Shown: positions 18,031 to 27,868, counted from the stretch's first letter. The stretch: DNA of 64,000 nucleotides from Kutzneria kofuensis (GCF_014203355.1 NZ_JACHIR010000001.1:7814038-7878037), one strand, 5' to 3'. Translations and numbers: made by a program. The notes: a model not told the origin generated them from the letters alone.

Positions 18031-18135
18031 CCCGAGCCTTTCTCCGTCAGTGCTCCGAAGTCCCGGACGAGACAAACCAGCGGACAAGGCATTGACCGTG
18101 ACCGGTCGCGTGGAGAGACTCGCCTCGCCGCCAGA

Positions 18136-18158
18136 GTTAGTTCGACTTTGCTACTAAC
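18136..18158 (+). promoter_or_regulatory. Inverted repeat upstream of the GH3 gene
   Basis: GTTAGT (18136-18141) and ACTAAC (18153-18158) form a dyad with an 11-bp spacer, about 50 bp before the GH3 start. It is AT-rich relative to its surroundings and placed where an operator would overlap the promoter. Confidence 0.4.
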
Positions 18159-18208
18159 CTCGGAAGGCTTGGCCGGGGGACCGGGCCGGAGGGCAAGACG
18201 GAGGCGTG

Positions 18209-21200
18209 ATGGCACGTTCGACCTGGTTCGGTCCCCGCAGGGTGGTCGCCCTCGCGGCCGCCCTGCCGCTGGTGTTGGCGGTGACGCCCGCCGACGGCGC
18301 GGCGGCCGCCGCCCGGGTGCCGGTGTACCTGGACACCCACTACTCGTTCGCCGAGCGCGCGGCCGACCTCGTGTCCCGCATGACGCTGCCGGAGAAGGTC
18401 GCCCAGCTGGAGACGACCGCTCCCGGCATCCCGCGGCTGGGTGTGCAGGAGTACAACTACTGGAGCGAGGGCCAGCACGGCGTCAACTCGCTGCACGACG
18501 ACCTCAACCACGGCGACCACCCGGACAACCCGCCGGTGGCGACCAGTTTCCCCACCAACTTCGCGGCGACGATGTCGTGGGACCCGGCCCTGATCTACGA
18601 CGAGACGACGGCGATCTCCGACGAGGCGCGAGGCTTCCTCGACAAGTCCTTGTTCGGGGTCGACCAGAACAACCTGGGCGACTCCCGGGACAACTACGGG
18701 CATCTCACCTACTGGGCGCCGACGGTCAACCTGGATCGCGACCCGCGCTGGGGCCGCACGGATGAGGCGTTCGGCGAGGATCCCTACCTGGTGTCGACGA
18801 TGGCGGGCGCGTACGTCAACGGGTTCCAGGGACAGACGATGCAGGGCGCGCCGCTGTCGCCGTACCTGAAGGTCGCCGCCACCGCCAAGCACTACGCGCT
18901 CAACAACGTCGAGCAGGACCGCACCGGCGTCACCTCCGACGTCACCGACGCCAACCTGCGTGACTACTACACGGCGCAGTTCGCCAGCCTGGTGCGGGAC
19001 GCGCACGTCGCCGGCCTGATGACGTCGTACAACGCGATCAACGGCACGCCGTCGGTGGCCGACACCTACACCACCAACCAGCTGGCGCAGCGCACCGACG
19101 GGTTCACCGGCTACATCACGTCGGACTGCGGCGCCATCGGCACCACGTACAAGACGTTCCCCGACGGCCACGACTGGGCGCCGCCGGGCTGGACCACCGA
19201 CGGCAAGGGCGAAGCCGCCACGTGGACCAACACCACGACCGGCGTGAAGGTGTCCGCCGTCGCGGGCGGTCTGGCGTACGCGCTGCGCGCCGGCACCGGC
19301 CTGGACTGCGGCGGCCTGGAGAACACCGTGGCCAACGTGGAGGCGGCGATCAACGCTGGCATCCTCGGCGTCGGCGTGATCGACAACGACCTGGTCCGCG
19401 CGTTCACCATCCGGATGCGGACGGGCGAGTTCGACGGCCCCAAGGCGCACAACCCGTACACGGCGATCACCAAGGCCGCCATCCAGAGTCCCGCGCACCA
19501 GCAGCTGGCCCGGAAGGTCGCCGACAACTCCTTGGTGCTGCTGAAGAACGAGGCGCTGCTGCCGGTGCAGCCGAAGTCGCTCAACAAGGTCGTCATCGTC
19601 GGCGATCTCGCCGGCAAGGTCACCCTCGGCGGCTACTCCGGCAATCCGACGTTGCAGGTCAGCCCGGTCGCCGGCATCACCGACGAGGTGAAGAAGGCCA
19701 ACCCGAACGCGTCCGTCGTGTTCGACGCTGCCGGCACGTCCACCACCGCCACCGGCGCCGCGACGCTGAGCGCACGGACCAGGGCCGACATCGCCGCGGC
19801 CGACCTGGTCATCGTCTTCGTCGGCACGGACACGACCATCGCGTCCGAGGGCACCGACCGGCCGAGCATCGCCATGCCCGGCAACTACACCTCGCTCATC
19901 GACCAGGTCACCGCGCTGGGCAACGAGCACACGGCGCTGGTGATCCAGTCCAACGGTCCCGTCGACATCGCCGACGAGCAGGCCAAGTTCCCGGCCGTCG
20001 TGTTCAGCGGCTACAACGGTGAGAGCCAGGGGACCGCGCTGGCCGACGTGCTGTTCGGCCGGCAGAATCCGGACGGGCACCTGAACTTCACCTGGTACGC
20101 CGACGACAGCCAGCTCCCGGCGATGTCCAACTACGGGCTCACCCCGTCGCAGACCGGCGGTCTCGGCCGGACCTACCAGTACGCCACCACCACACCCACG
20201 TACCCGTTCGGCTACGGCCTGAGCTACTCGTCGTTCGCCTATGCCGACGTCAAGGCCGACACCCGGCACGTGTCGGCGGACGGAACGGTGAAGGTGGCCC
20301 TGACCGTCACCAACACCGGGAAGACCGCCGGCTCCACGGTCGCCCAGCTCTACGCGGCCACGCCGTTCACCGTGCCCGGCGTGGAACTGCCCAGGGAGCG
20401 CCTCGCCGCGTTCGCCAAGACCGCGGTGCTGGCGCCGGGCAAGTCGCAGCGGCTCACGCTGTCGGTCAAGATCGCCGACCTGGCGTTCTGGGACGCGAAC
20501 GCGATGAAGTCGCGGGTGTATCCGGGCGACTACGAGTTCCGGCTCGGCACCGACGCCACGCACATCGGCGCCACGCAACGGGTGTCGGTCACCGGCTCGA
20601 TCACGCCGAAGGTCGCCGCGGTGACGGTGCAGCCCGAGTCGAGCACGTACCAGGTCGGGCAGACCATCGACCTCACGGGCCGGAACCGCTGGCTCGCCGA
20701 CGACACCATCCCCAGCCGCGAGCAGCGCAACCTCGCCGTCACCGCCGATCACGTCGTGGAGGCGGTGAACAACGACGGCTCCTTCGCCGACCTCGGCAAG
20801 TCCGAGGTGAAATACCGCAGCAGCAACGAATCGGTGGCTCGGGTCAGCCCGCGCGGCGTCGTCACGGCCGTCGGCACCGGCGTGGCGACCATTTCGGCCA
20901 CAGTGGACGGTGTGACCGGCGCCGCGCCGATCGTCGTCGGCCACGGCCTGAAGATCACCGCGCCGGCCATCGTCGACCCGGTCGAGCCGGCCAGCATCAC
21001 CACCACCTTCACCAACCCCGGCGCGACCGTGCACGACGTCGCCCTGTCGCTGGCCGTGCCGGCCGGGTGGACGGCGACGCCCAGCACGCCGGCGACCTTC
21101 GCCACGGTCGCGGGCAAGGCCACCGTCACCACCACGTGGTCGGTACGGGCCCAGGCCGGCACCGACGGCGGGACGCTGTCCTTCGCCGCCAACGCCACCG

Positions 21201-22678
21201 TCGGCGGCGCGCACGACAGCACGGCCAGCGCGGACGTCGACGTCGCGTACTCCCGCCTGGCCGCCAGCTTCGACAACACGGGCATCAGCCCGGACAGCAA
21301 CCACGGCGTCGGCAACTTCGACGGCAACGGGTCGAGCTTCTCGGCGGATGCCCTGGCGGCGGCGGGAATCCACGCCGGAGCGAAGATCACCCACGACGGC
21401 TACGCCTTCGCCTGGCCCGACGGCGGCCCGAACGATGTCGCCGCCGGCGGGCAGAGCATCGCACTCGCGGCCGGCGGATCCTCGCTCGGCTTCATCGGCG
21501 CGGCGACGTACGGAACCCAAACGGGCAAGGTGACTCTCACCTACACCGACGGCACCACCGAACAGCAGACGCTGTCCTTCGCCGACTGGTACGGCAACCA
21601 AGCCGCACCCGGCGGCGACGTCGTCGCGACGATGCCGTACATCAACACCACCAGCGGCACGAACCAGGGCGCGTACAGCCTGTACTTCGCGTCGGTGCCG
21701 CTTGATGCCGGCAAGACGCTGCAGTACGTCACTCTGCCCGACATCAGCCACGGCACGTCCGGCGGGTCGCCGTCCATGCACATCTTCGCCATCGCGGCCA
21801 AGAACGACTCGCTCGCGGTGACCGCACCGCCGATCGCCCCGCCCGACTCGACGCTCGCGGCCACGACGACCTACACCAACGTCAGCTCGGCGGCGGTGAA
21901 CGCCGTGACGCTCACGGTGGCCGCCCCTGGTGGCTGGACGGCGACGGCAACGTCACCGGCGAGCTTCGCCACCGTGGCGCCGGGCGCGTCCGTGCAGACG
22001 ACCTGGCAGCTCAAGGTGCCCGCCGACGCAGCGCCGTCGCGTACGGACCTGACAGCTGTCGCGGCCGTCGGCGGCACGACCGTGACGACCGCAGTCACCG
22101 GACTCACAGTGCCGTATCCGAACCTGGCCGCTGCTTTCGACAACAGGGCGATCAGCGACGACGCGACACCGGCGGATGCCGACTTCGACGGTGGCGGCGC
22201 CAGCTACTCGACCCAGGCGCTGGCCGCCGTCGGGCTCACCGCCGGCGCGGTGATCAAGCACGACGGCGTGGCCTTCACCTGGCCCGACACCAAGTCGGGG
22301 CAGGTCGACAACGTCGTGTCCGGTGGCCAGACCATCCGGCTCGACGGTGCGCCGACCAAGCTCGGCTTCGTCGGCTCGGCGTCGTACGGGCTGACCTCCG
22401 GCGTCGGCACCGTCACCTACGACGACGGCAGCACCCAGCAGTTCACCTTGTCGATGGCCGACTGGTACGGCGTCACCGCGCAATCCGGCGGTGACGTGGT
22501 GGCCAGCACGGCCTACATCCACAAGCCGCTCAACAGCCAGCCCGGTTTCAGCGTCTACTACAGCCCGGTCGAGCTCCAGCCCGGCAAGACCGCCCGCTAC
22601 GTGACGCTGCCGGATCTCGGCGACAGCGCCAAGCAGTACCGGCCGACGATGCACCTGTTCGCGATCGGCCTCGGCTGA
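18209..22678 (+). CDS. Secreted multidomain GH3 beta-xylosidase-like glycosidase
   Basis: The 1489-residue protein has a signal peptide (about 1-34), then the GH3 TIM barrel with KHYALNNVE and nucleophile motif TSDCGAIG (about 303-310; the Cys-containing form is typical of plant/fungal-like beta-xylosidases). The GH3 C-terminal sandwich (GYNGESQGTALADVLFG) and an FnIII-like domain (YPFGYGLSYSSF) follow. About 800-910 is an Ig-like BIG2-type domain. The rest is a duplicated unit: a NEW3-like beta-sandwich (PAGWTATPST and PGGWTATATS) followed by a roughly 170-residue domain with ADWYG-x9-GGDVVA in both copies. ATG 18209 follows GGAGG by five bases; GTG 18206 is possible. It probably releases xylose or arabinose from hemicellulose outside the cell. 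Confidence 0.92.
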   Translation: MARSTWFGPRRVVALAAALPLVLAVTPADGAAAAARVPVYLDTHYSFAERAADLVSRMTLPEKVAQLETTAPGIPRLGVQEYNYWSEGQHGVNSLHDDLNHGDHPDNPPVATSFPTNFAATMSWDPALIYDETTAISDEARGFLDKSLFGVDQNNLGDSRDNYGHLTYWAPTVNLDRDPRWGRTDEAFGEDPYLVSTMAGAYVNGFQGQTMQGAPLSPYLKVAATAKHYALNNVEQDRTGVTSDVTDANLRDYYTAQFASLVRDAHVAGLMTSYNAINGTPSVADTYTTNQLAQRTDGFTGYITSDCGAIGTTYKTFPDGHDWAPPGWTTDGKGEAATWTNTTTGVKVSAVAGGLAYALRAGTGLDCGGLENTVANVEAAINAGILGVGVIDNDLVRAFTIRMRTGEFDGPKAHNPYTAITKAAIQSPAHQQLARKVADNSLVLLKNEALLPVQPKSLNKVVIVGDLAGKVTLGGYSGNPTLQVSPVAGITDEVKKANPNASVVFDAAGTSTTATGAATLSARTRADIAAADLVIVFVGTDTTIASEGTDRPSIAMPGNYTSLIDQVTALGNEHTALVIQSNGPVDIADEQAKFPAVVFSGYNGESQGTALADVLFGRQNPDGHLNFTWYADDSQLPAMSNYGLTPSQTGGLGRTYQYATTTPTYPFGYGLSYSSFAYADVKADTRHVSADGTVKVALTVTNTGKTAGSTVAQLYAATPFTVPGVELPRERLAAFAKTAVLAPGKSQRLTLSVKIADLAFWDANAMKSRVYPGDYEFRLGTDATHIGATQRVSVTGSITPKVAAVTVQPESSTYQVGQTIDLTGRNRWLADDTIPSREQRNLAVTADHVVEAVNNDGSFADLGKSEVKYRSSNESVARVSPRGVVTAVGTGVATISATVDGVTGAAPIVVGHGLKITAPAIVDPVEPASITTTFTNPGATVHDVALSLAVPAGWTATPSTPATFATVAGKATVTTTWSVRAQAGTDGGTLSFAANATVGGAHDSTASADVDVAYSRLAASFDNTGISPDSNHGVGNFDGNGSSFSADALAAAGIHAGAKITHDGYAFAWPDGGPNDVAAGGQSIALAAGGSSLGFIGAATYGTQTGKVTLTYTDGTTEQQTLSFADWYGNQAAPGGDVVATMPYINTTSGTNQGAYSLYFASVPLDAGKTLQYVTLPDISHGTSGGSPSMHIFAIAAKNDSLAVTAPPIAPPDSTLAATTTYTNVSSAAVNAVTLTVAAPGGWTATATSPASFATVAPGASVQTTWQLKVPADAAPSRTDLTAVAAVGGTTVTTAVTGLTVPYPNLAAAFDNRAISDDATPADADFDGGGASYSTQALAAVGLTAGAVIKHDGVAFTWPDTKSGQVDNVVSGGQTIRLDGAPTKLGFVGSASYGLTSGVGTVTYDDGSTQQFTLSMADWYGVTAQSGGDVVASTAYIHKPLNSQPGFSVYYSPVELQPGKTARYVTLPDLGDSAKQYRPTMHLFAIGLG

Positions 22679-22685
22679 CGTCGTG

Positions 22686-22712
22686 GGCGGAGGGGCCGCC
22701 GGCCCCTCCGCC
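22686..22712. terminator. Hairpin between convergent GH3 and TetR genes
   Basis: GGCGGAGGGGCC (22686-22697) pairs perfectly with 22701-22712 over a 3-nt loop. It lies between the two convergent stop codons. Confidence 0.8.
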
Positions 22713-22715
22713 TGC

Positions 22716-23282
22716 CTACCGCGTGCGGATCCCGTCGAGGACGATGCCGATGGCCCGCTCGCGCTGGGCGTCGTCCACGTAGATGCCGGCGGTGACGGCG
22801 AAGACGAGGCGCATGACGTCGTCGGCGTTGACGTCGGCGCGCACGACACCGGCCTGCTGGGCCTGCTCGAACAGCGGGTCGGCGACGCCGTAGATGGCTT
22901 CGCTGCTGGGCTCGTACACCTTGGACTCGCGGGTCAGCACGGTGGCGAGCACGTGTTTGGTCGCCAGGTGCGTGACGAAACGGCTCAACCAGGCGGACAG
23001 GGCGGCCCACGGGTCGCTCCGGTCGAGGCCCTGGGCGTAGCGGACGAGGTCGTCGATGCCCGTCAGGTAGACGTGCTCCATCAGGTCGACGCGGGTGGGG
23101 AAGTTCCGGTAGAGCGTGGCGATACCGACCCCCGCGCGCCGGGCGATCTCGTCCATGGGCACGTCGGCGCCGAGCGTGGTGTACGCCTCGGTCGCCGCCG
23201 TGACCAGGGCGTCGAAGTTGCGCCGTGCGTCGGCGCGGTGTGGCCGGCGTTCGGCGATCAGGTCAGCCAGGTTCATGCCCAC
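22716..23282 (-). CDS. TetR/AcrR family regulator
   Basis: The 188-residue protein has the TetR DNA-binding domain: helix 1 FDALVTAATEAYTTLG, then MDEIARRAGVGIATLYRNF (HTH, about 43-61) and HFPTR-like FPTRVDLMEHVY. The rest is a variable ligand-binding helical domain. GTG 23282 is favoured because AAGGAG lies seven bases upstream, though ATG 23276 is only two codons in. It is divergent from the aldo/keto reductase gene and probably represses it through the intergenic repeats. Confidence 0.9.
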   Translation of the reverse strand: MGMNLADLIAERRPHRADARRNFDALVTAATEAYTTLGADVPMDEIARRAGVGIATLYRNFPTRVDLMEHVYLTGIDDLVRYAQGLDRSDPWAALSAWLSRFVTHLATKHVLATVLTRESKVYEPSSEAIYGVADPLFEQAQQAGVVRADVNADDVMRLVFAVTAGIYVDDAQRERAIGIVLDGIRTR

Positions 23283-23296
23283 CCACCGTCTCCTTG

Positions 23297-23325
23297 AAAG
23301 TGATAACTAGACTCCGTTAAAGTGA
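23297..23325. promoter_or_regulatory. Candidate TetR operator in divergent promoter
   Basis: AAAGTGA occurs as a direct repeat at 23297-23303 and 23319-23325, flanking an inverted repeat TAAC (23304-23307)/GTTA (23316-23319). It sits between the TetR start and the aldo/keto reductase start, about 30 bp from the latter. Confidence 0.45.
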
Positions 23326-23356
23326 GAAGGCGGCTATCGCTCTAGCGGAGGTTCCC

Positions 23357-24223
23357 ATGACACAGGCCATCACGATAGGAGGCGACCTGGCGGTGGGACG
23401 CCTCGGCTTCGGCGCGATGCGGCTCACCGGACCGCAGGTCTGGGGCGAGTACCCCGACCGTGACGGCGGCATCGCCGTGCTGCGCGAGGTCGTGGCCGCC
23501 GGTGTCACGTTCATCGACACCGCGGACGTCTACGGCCCGCACACCAACGAGATCCTCATCCGCGAGGCGCTGCACCCGTATCCGGACGACCTGGTCATCG
23601 CCACCAAGGGTGGGTTCGTCCGCGGCGGCTTCGACTACTCCACGCTCGGCGCCGTCGGCAACCCGAACTACCTGCGGCAGAGCGCCCACATGAGCGCCCG
23701 CCGGCTGGGCGTGGACACCATCGACCTGTACTACCTGCACAGCGGCCGGGCCACGGACGCGCCGTTCGAGGACCAGGTCGCCACCCTGGCCGCGCTGCGC
23801 GAGGAAGGGCTGATCCGCCACATCGGACTGTCCAATGTGACGCTTGAGCAGTTCAAGGCCGCACAGGCCATTGTGGACATCGCGGCGGTCACGGCCCACT
23901 TCAACGCCAGCGCCCGAACCGGCGCGGATCTGTTGCGGGCCGCCGAGGAATGTGGCGTGGTCTTCTCGCCGTGGCATCCGGTCACGCTGACCGAGGGACC
24001 CGACACGGACAAGGTCATGGCGGTGATCGAGCCGATCGCCGCCGAGCACGGCGTCACGTCGCGGCAGATCGCGCTGGCCTGGCTGCTGCACCGCTCGCCG
24101 GTGATGCTGCCCATTCCGGGCACCACCAGCGTCGCGCACCTGAAGGACAACCTGGCCGCGGCCGAGATCACGCTCTCCGCCGACGAGGTCGCCGCGATCA
24201 CCGAACTCGCCACGGAGGCGTGA
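23357..24223 (+). CDS. Aldo/keto reductase
   Basis: The 288-residue TIM-barrel oxidoreductase has GRLGFGAMRLTG, the catalytic Asp/Tyr in DTADVYGPHTNE (about 54-60), the Lys in VIATKGG, and a C-terminal NADPH-binding segment PIPGTTSVAHLKDN. These enzymes reduce aldehydes and ketones. GGAGG lies six bases before the ATG. It is followed five bases later by the CocE-type gene, so the two are probably one transcript under the divergent TetR. Confidence 0.92.
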   Translation: MTQAITIGGDLAVGRLGFGAMRLTGPQVWGEYPDRDGGIAVLREVVAAGVTFIDTADVYGPHTNEILIREALHPYPDDLVIATKGGFVRGGFDYSTLGAVGNPNYLRQSAHMSARRLGVDTIDLYYLHSGRATDAPFEDQVATLAALREEGLIRHIGLSNVTLEQFKAAQAIVDIAAVTAHFNASARTGADLLRAAEECGVVFSPWHPVTLTEGPDTDKVMAVIEPIAAEHGVTSRQIALAWLLHRSPVMLPIPGTTSVAHLKDNLAAAEITLSADEVAAITELATEA

Positions 24224-24228
24224 GATCC

Positions 24229-25878
24229 ATGCGTAGCGTTGGTATGGGCGCAAACCTGGTCAGCGCCGCGCTCGGGCGGCGGTGGCGGATGCCGGCCCGG
24301 CGCAACCGGGTGCGAGTGGCCCGAGCGGTCGAGGTCCCGATGCGCGACGGCGTCACCCTGCTCGCGGATCACTACGTTCCGGTCACCGCCGAGCGGGTGC
24401 CGACCATTCTGGTCCGTTGCCCGTACGGCCGGGGCTTTCTGTACAGCATGTTGACGGCGCAGCTCTACGCCGAGCGCGGCTATCACGTGCTGCTGCAGAG
24501 CACGCGCGGCACGTTCGGTTCCGGTGGCACGTTCATGCCCGCGGTCAGCGAGGCCGATGACGGGCAGGACACCGTGGCCTGGCTGCGTACCCAGGACTGG
24601 TTCGACGGCCGGCTGGCCACGGCCGGCGGCAGCTATCTCGGCTACACGCAATGGGCGCTCGCGCTGGACCCGCCGCCCGAGCTGACCGCGATGGTCGTGA
24701 CGATCGGCGTGCACGACATCGGCCGGGCCGGCCACCAGTACGGGCCGGTGGAGTTGTTCAACATGCTGAGCTGGTCCGATCTCCTGTCACACCAGGAAAC
24801 CGTCGGCGCGGTGCGCGGACTGGTCCGGATGATGCGGGCGGAACGGCGGCTGGCCCCGGCGCTGGACCGGCTCCCGCTGCGAGGTGCCATGGCCGGGCTC
24901 GGCGGCAAGGGTGCGCCGTGGTACGACGACTGGATCGAGCGTCCGGACCTGGAGGATCCGTACTGGGAGGGGTTTCGAGCCACCGAAGCCCTCCGGCGAG
25001 TCTCCGTGCCGACGTTGCTGATCGGCGGTTGGCACGACTTCTTCATCGACCAGACGTTGGCGCAGTACGAGGCGTTGCGGTCACGTGGCGTCGATGTCGC
25101 GATGACCATCGGTCCGTGGACACACCTCACAGTCGACAACGGCATCGCCATGCCGGAGGCACTTTCCTGGCTGGACGCGCACGCCGCAGGCCGGGCGCCG
25201 GTGCGCCGGGCAGCGCCGGTGCGGGTGTTCGTCGGCGGGGCCGGGCAGTGGGAGAACCACCAGACCTGGCCGCCCCGGGACACGGAATCCACGACCCTGT
25301 ATCTGCAGGGTGGAGGACAGCTCGCGGACTCACCGCCCGCGCAGCCGCGAAGTGTCACCGAATTCCGCTATGACCCGCACAACCCGACACCCTCGGTCGG
25401 CGGGCGGGTGATGGCGCCCAGCGGTGGGGCACAGGACAATCGCGAACTGGAAGCACGCGACGACGTTCTGGTCTTCAGCACGGAACCGCTCACCAGCGCC
25501 GTCGAGGTGCGCGGTGCGCCGGTGGTGGAGCTGCATGTCGCTTCCGACAACGCCAACGCCGACCTGTTCGTCCGGATCTGCGATGTCGACCCGCGCGGCC
25601 GTTCCGTCAACGTCACCGATCGGATCATCAGGTGCACCGGGCGGGACACGGTTCCGGGGGAGGTGCGGACGGTGCGAGTCGTGCTCGATGCCACCGCGCA
25701 CCGGTTCGACGGCGGCCACCGCATTCGGCTGCAGGTCTCCGGCGGCGCGTTTCCCCGGTTCGCCCGCAACCTCGGGACTGGTGAGCACCCGGGCACCAGC
25801 ACGGAAATGAAGCCCACCACGCACACCGTGTTCCACAACCGGGCGTGGCCGTCGAATATCGTGTTGCCGAGCCGCTGA
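24229..25878 (+). CDS. CocE/NonD family acyl hydrolase
   Basis: The 549-residue protein has the X-Pro dipeptidyl-peptidase (S15-like) alpha/beta hydrolase domain: VPMRDGVTLLADHY, RGTFGSGG, nucleophile elbow GGSYLGYTQ (Ser about 134) and GGWHDFF with nearby acid and His (IGPWTH). A C-terminal jelly-roll domain (about 330-549, ending SNIVLPSR) follows. Family members cleave esters or amides such as cocaine or acylated drugs, with no firm substrate here. ATG 24229 is five bases after the aldo/keto reductase stop, with GGAGG ten bases upstream. Confidence 0.88.
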   Translation: MRSVGMGANLVSAALGRRWRMPARRNRVRVARAVEVPMRDGVTLLADHYVPVTAERVPTILVRCPYGRGFLYSMLTAQLYAERGYHVLLQSTRGTFGSGGTFMPAVSEADDGQDTVAWLRTQDWFDGRLATAGGSYLGYTQWALALDPPPELTAMVVTIGVHDIGRAGHQYGPVELFNMLSWSDLLSHQETVGAVRGLVRMMRAERRLAPALDRLPLRGAMAGLGGKGAPWYDDWIERPDLEDPYWEGFRATEALRRVSVPTLLIGGWHDFFIDQTLAQYEALRSRGVDVAMTIGPWTHLTVDNGIAMPEALSWLDAHAAGRAPVRRAAPVRVFVGGAGQWENHQTWPPRDTESTTLYLQGGGQLADSPPAQPRSVTEFRYDPHNPTPSVGGRVMAPSGGAQDNRELEARDDVLVFSTEPLTSAVEVRGAPVVELHVASDNANADLFVRICDVDPRGRSVNVTDRIIRCTGRDTVPGEVRTVRVVLDATAHRFDGGHRIRLQVSGGAFPRFARNLGTGEHPGTSTEMKPTTHTVFHNRAWPSNIVLPSR

Positions 25879-25894
25879 GATCGACAACTATGCT
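25864..25894 (+). promoter_or_regulatory. Leaderless promoter of the epoxide hydrolase gene
   Basis: TTGCCG at 25864-25869 (-35) and TATGCT at 25889-25894 (-10) are separated by 19 bp. The -10 ends six bases before the ATG, so the transcript should begin at or next to the start codon. No ribosome-binding site is present. Confidence 0.45.
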
Positions 25895-25900
25895 TCCCCC

Positions 25901-27019
25901 ATGGCCACTCCCGAGCCGTTCACCACCCGCGCCACCACCGACGAACTCGAGGACCTCCGCTCCCGCCTGCGGAACACGCGCTGGCCGGACGCCCCGGAGG
26001 ACGCCGGCTGGTCGCTGGGGACGGACATCGCGTACCTCAGGCGGCTCGTCGACCACTGGGCCACCACCTTCGACTGGCCGGCCCAGGAGGCCAAGCTCTC
26101 CGAGCTGCCCAGGTTCCGCACTACCGTCGACGGCCTGGACATCCACTTCATCCACGCCAAGGCCACCGCCGGACCAGCGTTGCCGATCGTGCTCACCCAC
26201 GGCTGGCCGGACTCGTTCTGGCGCTACACCAAGGTGATCCAGCTGCTGACCAACCCGGCCGACCCCGCCGACGCGTTCGACGTGATCGTCCCGGACGTGC
26301 CCGGCTTCGGCTACTCCACCCGCCCCGCGCAGCCCCTGAACTCCATCGAGGTGGCCGACCTGTGGGCCCGGCTCATGGACTCCCTGGGCTACCAGCGGTT
26401 CGGCGCCGCCGGCGGCGACATCGGCAGCCACGTCAGCCGCTACCTGGGCCTCAACCACCCTGATCGCGTCGTCGCCGTGCACCGCACCGACGGCGGCATC
26501 CCGGTCTACACCGGCGACCCCGCCGAGCTCACCCAGGACGAACGCGACTGGATGCAGAGCACCGCCGCCTGGGGCGCCGCCGAGGGCGCGTACGCGGCGA
26601 TGCACCGCACGAAGCCGCAAACCGCCGCCGTCGGCCTCACCGACTCGCCGGCCGGACTCGCCGCCTGGATCGTCGAGAAGCTCCGCTCCTGGAGCGACGA
26701 CTTCGACGAGACCTACACCATGGACGAGATCCTCACCAACATCACGATCTACTGGCTCACGGGCACCATCGGCTCCTCGATGCGCATGTACAACGCGAAC
26801 GCCGCCATCCCGCCCGCCCAGCACGCCCGCCGCGTCGAGGTGCCGTCCGGCTTCTCCCTGTTCTCCGGCGACGTGGTGCGCCCGCCGCGCGCCTGGCTGG
26901 AGCGCGCCACCAACCTGGTCTACTTCAACGAGGTGGACGGCGGCGGCCACTTCGCCCCGTTCGAGGAGCCCGAGCTGTACGCCGCCGAGCTGCGCGAGTT
27001 CTTCCGCCCCTACCGGTGA
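25901..27019 (+). CDS. Epoxide hydrolase (EHN domain type)
   Basis: The 372-residue protein starts with the EHN lid domain (DLRSRLRNTRWP, W-x-x-L rich). An alpha/beta hydrolase core follows: oxyanion motif THGWPDSFWR (about 98-107) and nucleophile GGDIGSHVSR with Asp in place of Ser (about 172), as in microsomal/juvenile-hormone epoxide hydrolases. The catalytic His is in EVDGGGHFAPFE. It opens epoxides to diols without a cofactor. It has its own leaderless promoter and abuts the convergent hydrolase gene end to end, with no terminator between. Confidence 0.9.
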   Translation: MATPEPFTTRATTDELEDLRSRLRNTRWPDAPEDAGWSLGTDIAYLRRLVDHWATTFDWPAQEAKLSELPRFRTTVDGLDIHFIHAKATAGPALPIVLTHGWPDSFWRYTKVIQLLTNPADPADAFDVIVPDVPGFGYSTRPAQPLNSIEVADLWARLMDSLGYQRFGAAGGDIGSHVSRYLGLNHPDRVVAVHRTDGGIPVYTGDPAELTQDERDWMQSTAAWGAAEGAYAAMHRTKPQTAAVGLTDSPAGLAAWIVEKLRSWSDDFDETYTMDEILTNITIYWLTGTIGSSMRMYNANAAIPPAQHARRVEVPSGFSLFSGDVVRPPRAWLERATNLVYFNEVDGGGHFAPFEEPELYAAELREFFRPYR

Positions 27020-27781
27020 TCACAGCCCGTCCACGAACTCGGTGAGCCGCCGCCCCAGCCGCTCCGGGGCCTCGACCTGGATCGCGTGCCCGACCCCGGC
27101 CAGCACCTCGACCGGCAGCCCCAGCGACCGCAGGTAGTCCAGCGACACCATCTGGTCCTCGCTGCCGTGCAGGACCAGCAGTGGCCGCCCCAGCTTCGCG
27201 ACGGCCTCGACCTCGTCGATGATCCGGCCCTCGCGGAGGCTGGCGGCGAGCCCGAGCCGGGCGGCGGGGTCGGTGGCGAGGATGTCCGGCACGAACACCT
27301 CCGGCGACACCGACGACCCGGGCGCCAGCATGGCGGCGGCGAACGCGGCCGCGTCCTCGGCGCTGATCTCGCCCCGGAAGCCCGCGCCGACCGCCGGGTT
27401 CGGCAGGAACGCCGTCGCCGCCGACTCGGCGGCGGCGATCGGCGGCGTGCCCATGAGCACGAAGCCGGCCGCCCGGGGCAGCGCCGAGGCGGCGTGCAGC
27501 GCCACATGCCCGCCGAAGCTCCACCCGACGACCACGGCGTCCTCGGCTTCCGCCGACGACAGGAACCCGGCCAGCGCCGACGCGTACCCCGTCATCGAGT
27601 AGTCGCCGCCGCGCGGCGACGCTCCGTGCCCGGGCAGGTCGACGGCGAGGCAACGGAACCGCTGCCCGAACGGCCCGTCCAACAGCCCCTGCCACACCGC
27701 CGCCGACGAGGAGTTGCCGTGCACCAGCACGACGGTGCGGCCGGTGCCGGTGCTGCTGCGGAACGCGAGTTCAGTGGTCAT
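27020..27781 (-). CDS. Alpha/beta hydrolase
   Basis: The 253-residue protein has VVLVHGNSSSAAVW (oxyanion), DLPGHGASP, nucleophile elbow VVGWSFGGHVAL (Ser about 98), acid residue in LHGSEDQMV and His in GVGHAIQVEAPE near the end. This is the compact fold of haloperoxidase/BphD-like esterases, and the reaction cannot be assigned. ATG 27781 follows from the start of homology at TTELAFRSS. It lies 87 bp downstream of the amino acid permease gene; a perfect 16-bp palindrome (27816-27831) lies in the gap. Confidence 0.82.
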   Translation of the reverse strand: MTTELAFRSSTGTGRTVVLVHGNSSSAAVWQGLLDGPFGQRFRCLAVDLPGHGASPRGGDYSMTGYASALAGFLSSAEAEDAVVVGWSFGGHVALHAASALPRAAGFVLMGTPPIAAAESAATAFLPNPAVGAGFRGEISAEDAAAFAAAMLAPGSSVSPEVFVPDILATDPAARLGLAASLREGRIIDEVEAVAKLGRPLLVLHGSEDQMVSLDYLRSLGLPVEVLAGVGHAIQVEAPERLGRRLTEFVDGL

Positions 27782-27868
27782 ACCGCATCCTGGAACAGCA
27801 CCGGCGCCGATGTCAGGTCGGCCGGCCGACCCGGCCACCCGAGGCGGGGTAATACCGCACGAACGTCC

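Noticed and set aside
18137-21781. 1214-codon minus-strand open frame opposite the GH3 gene
   Set aside because: Shadow of high third-position GC; composition almost entirely Val, Gly, Arg, Asp, with no fold signature.
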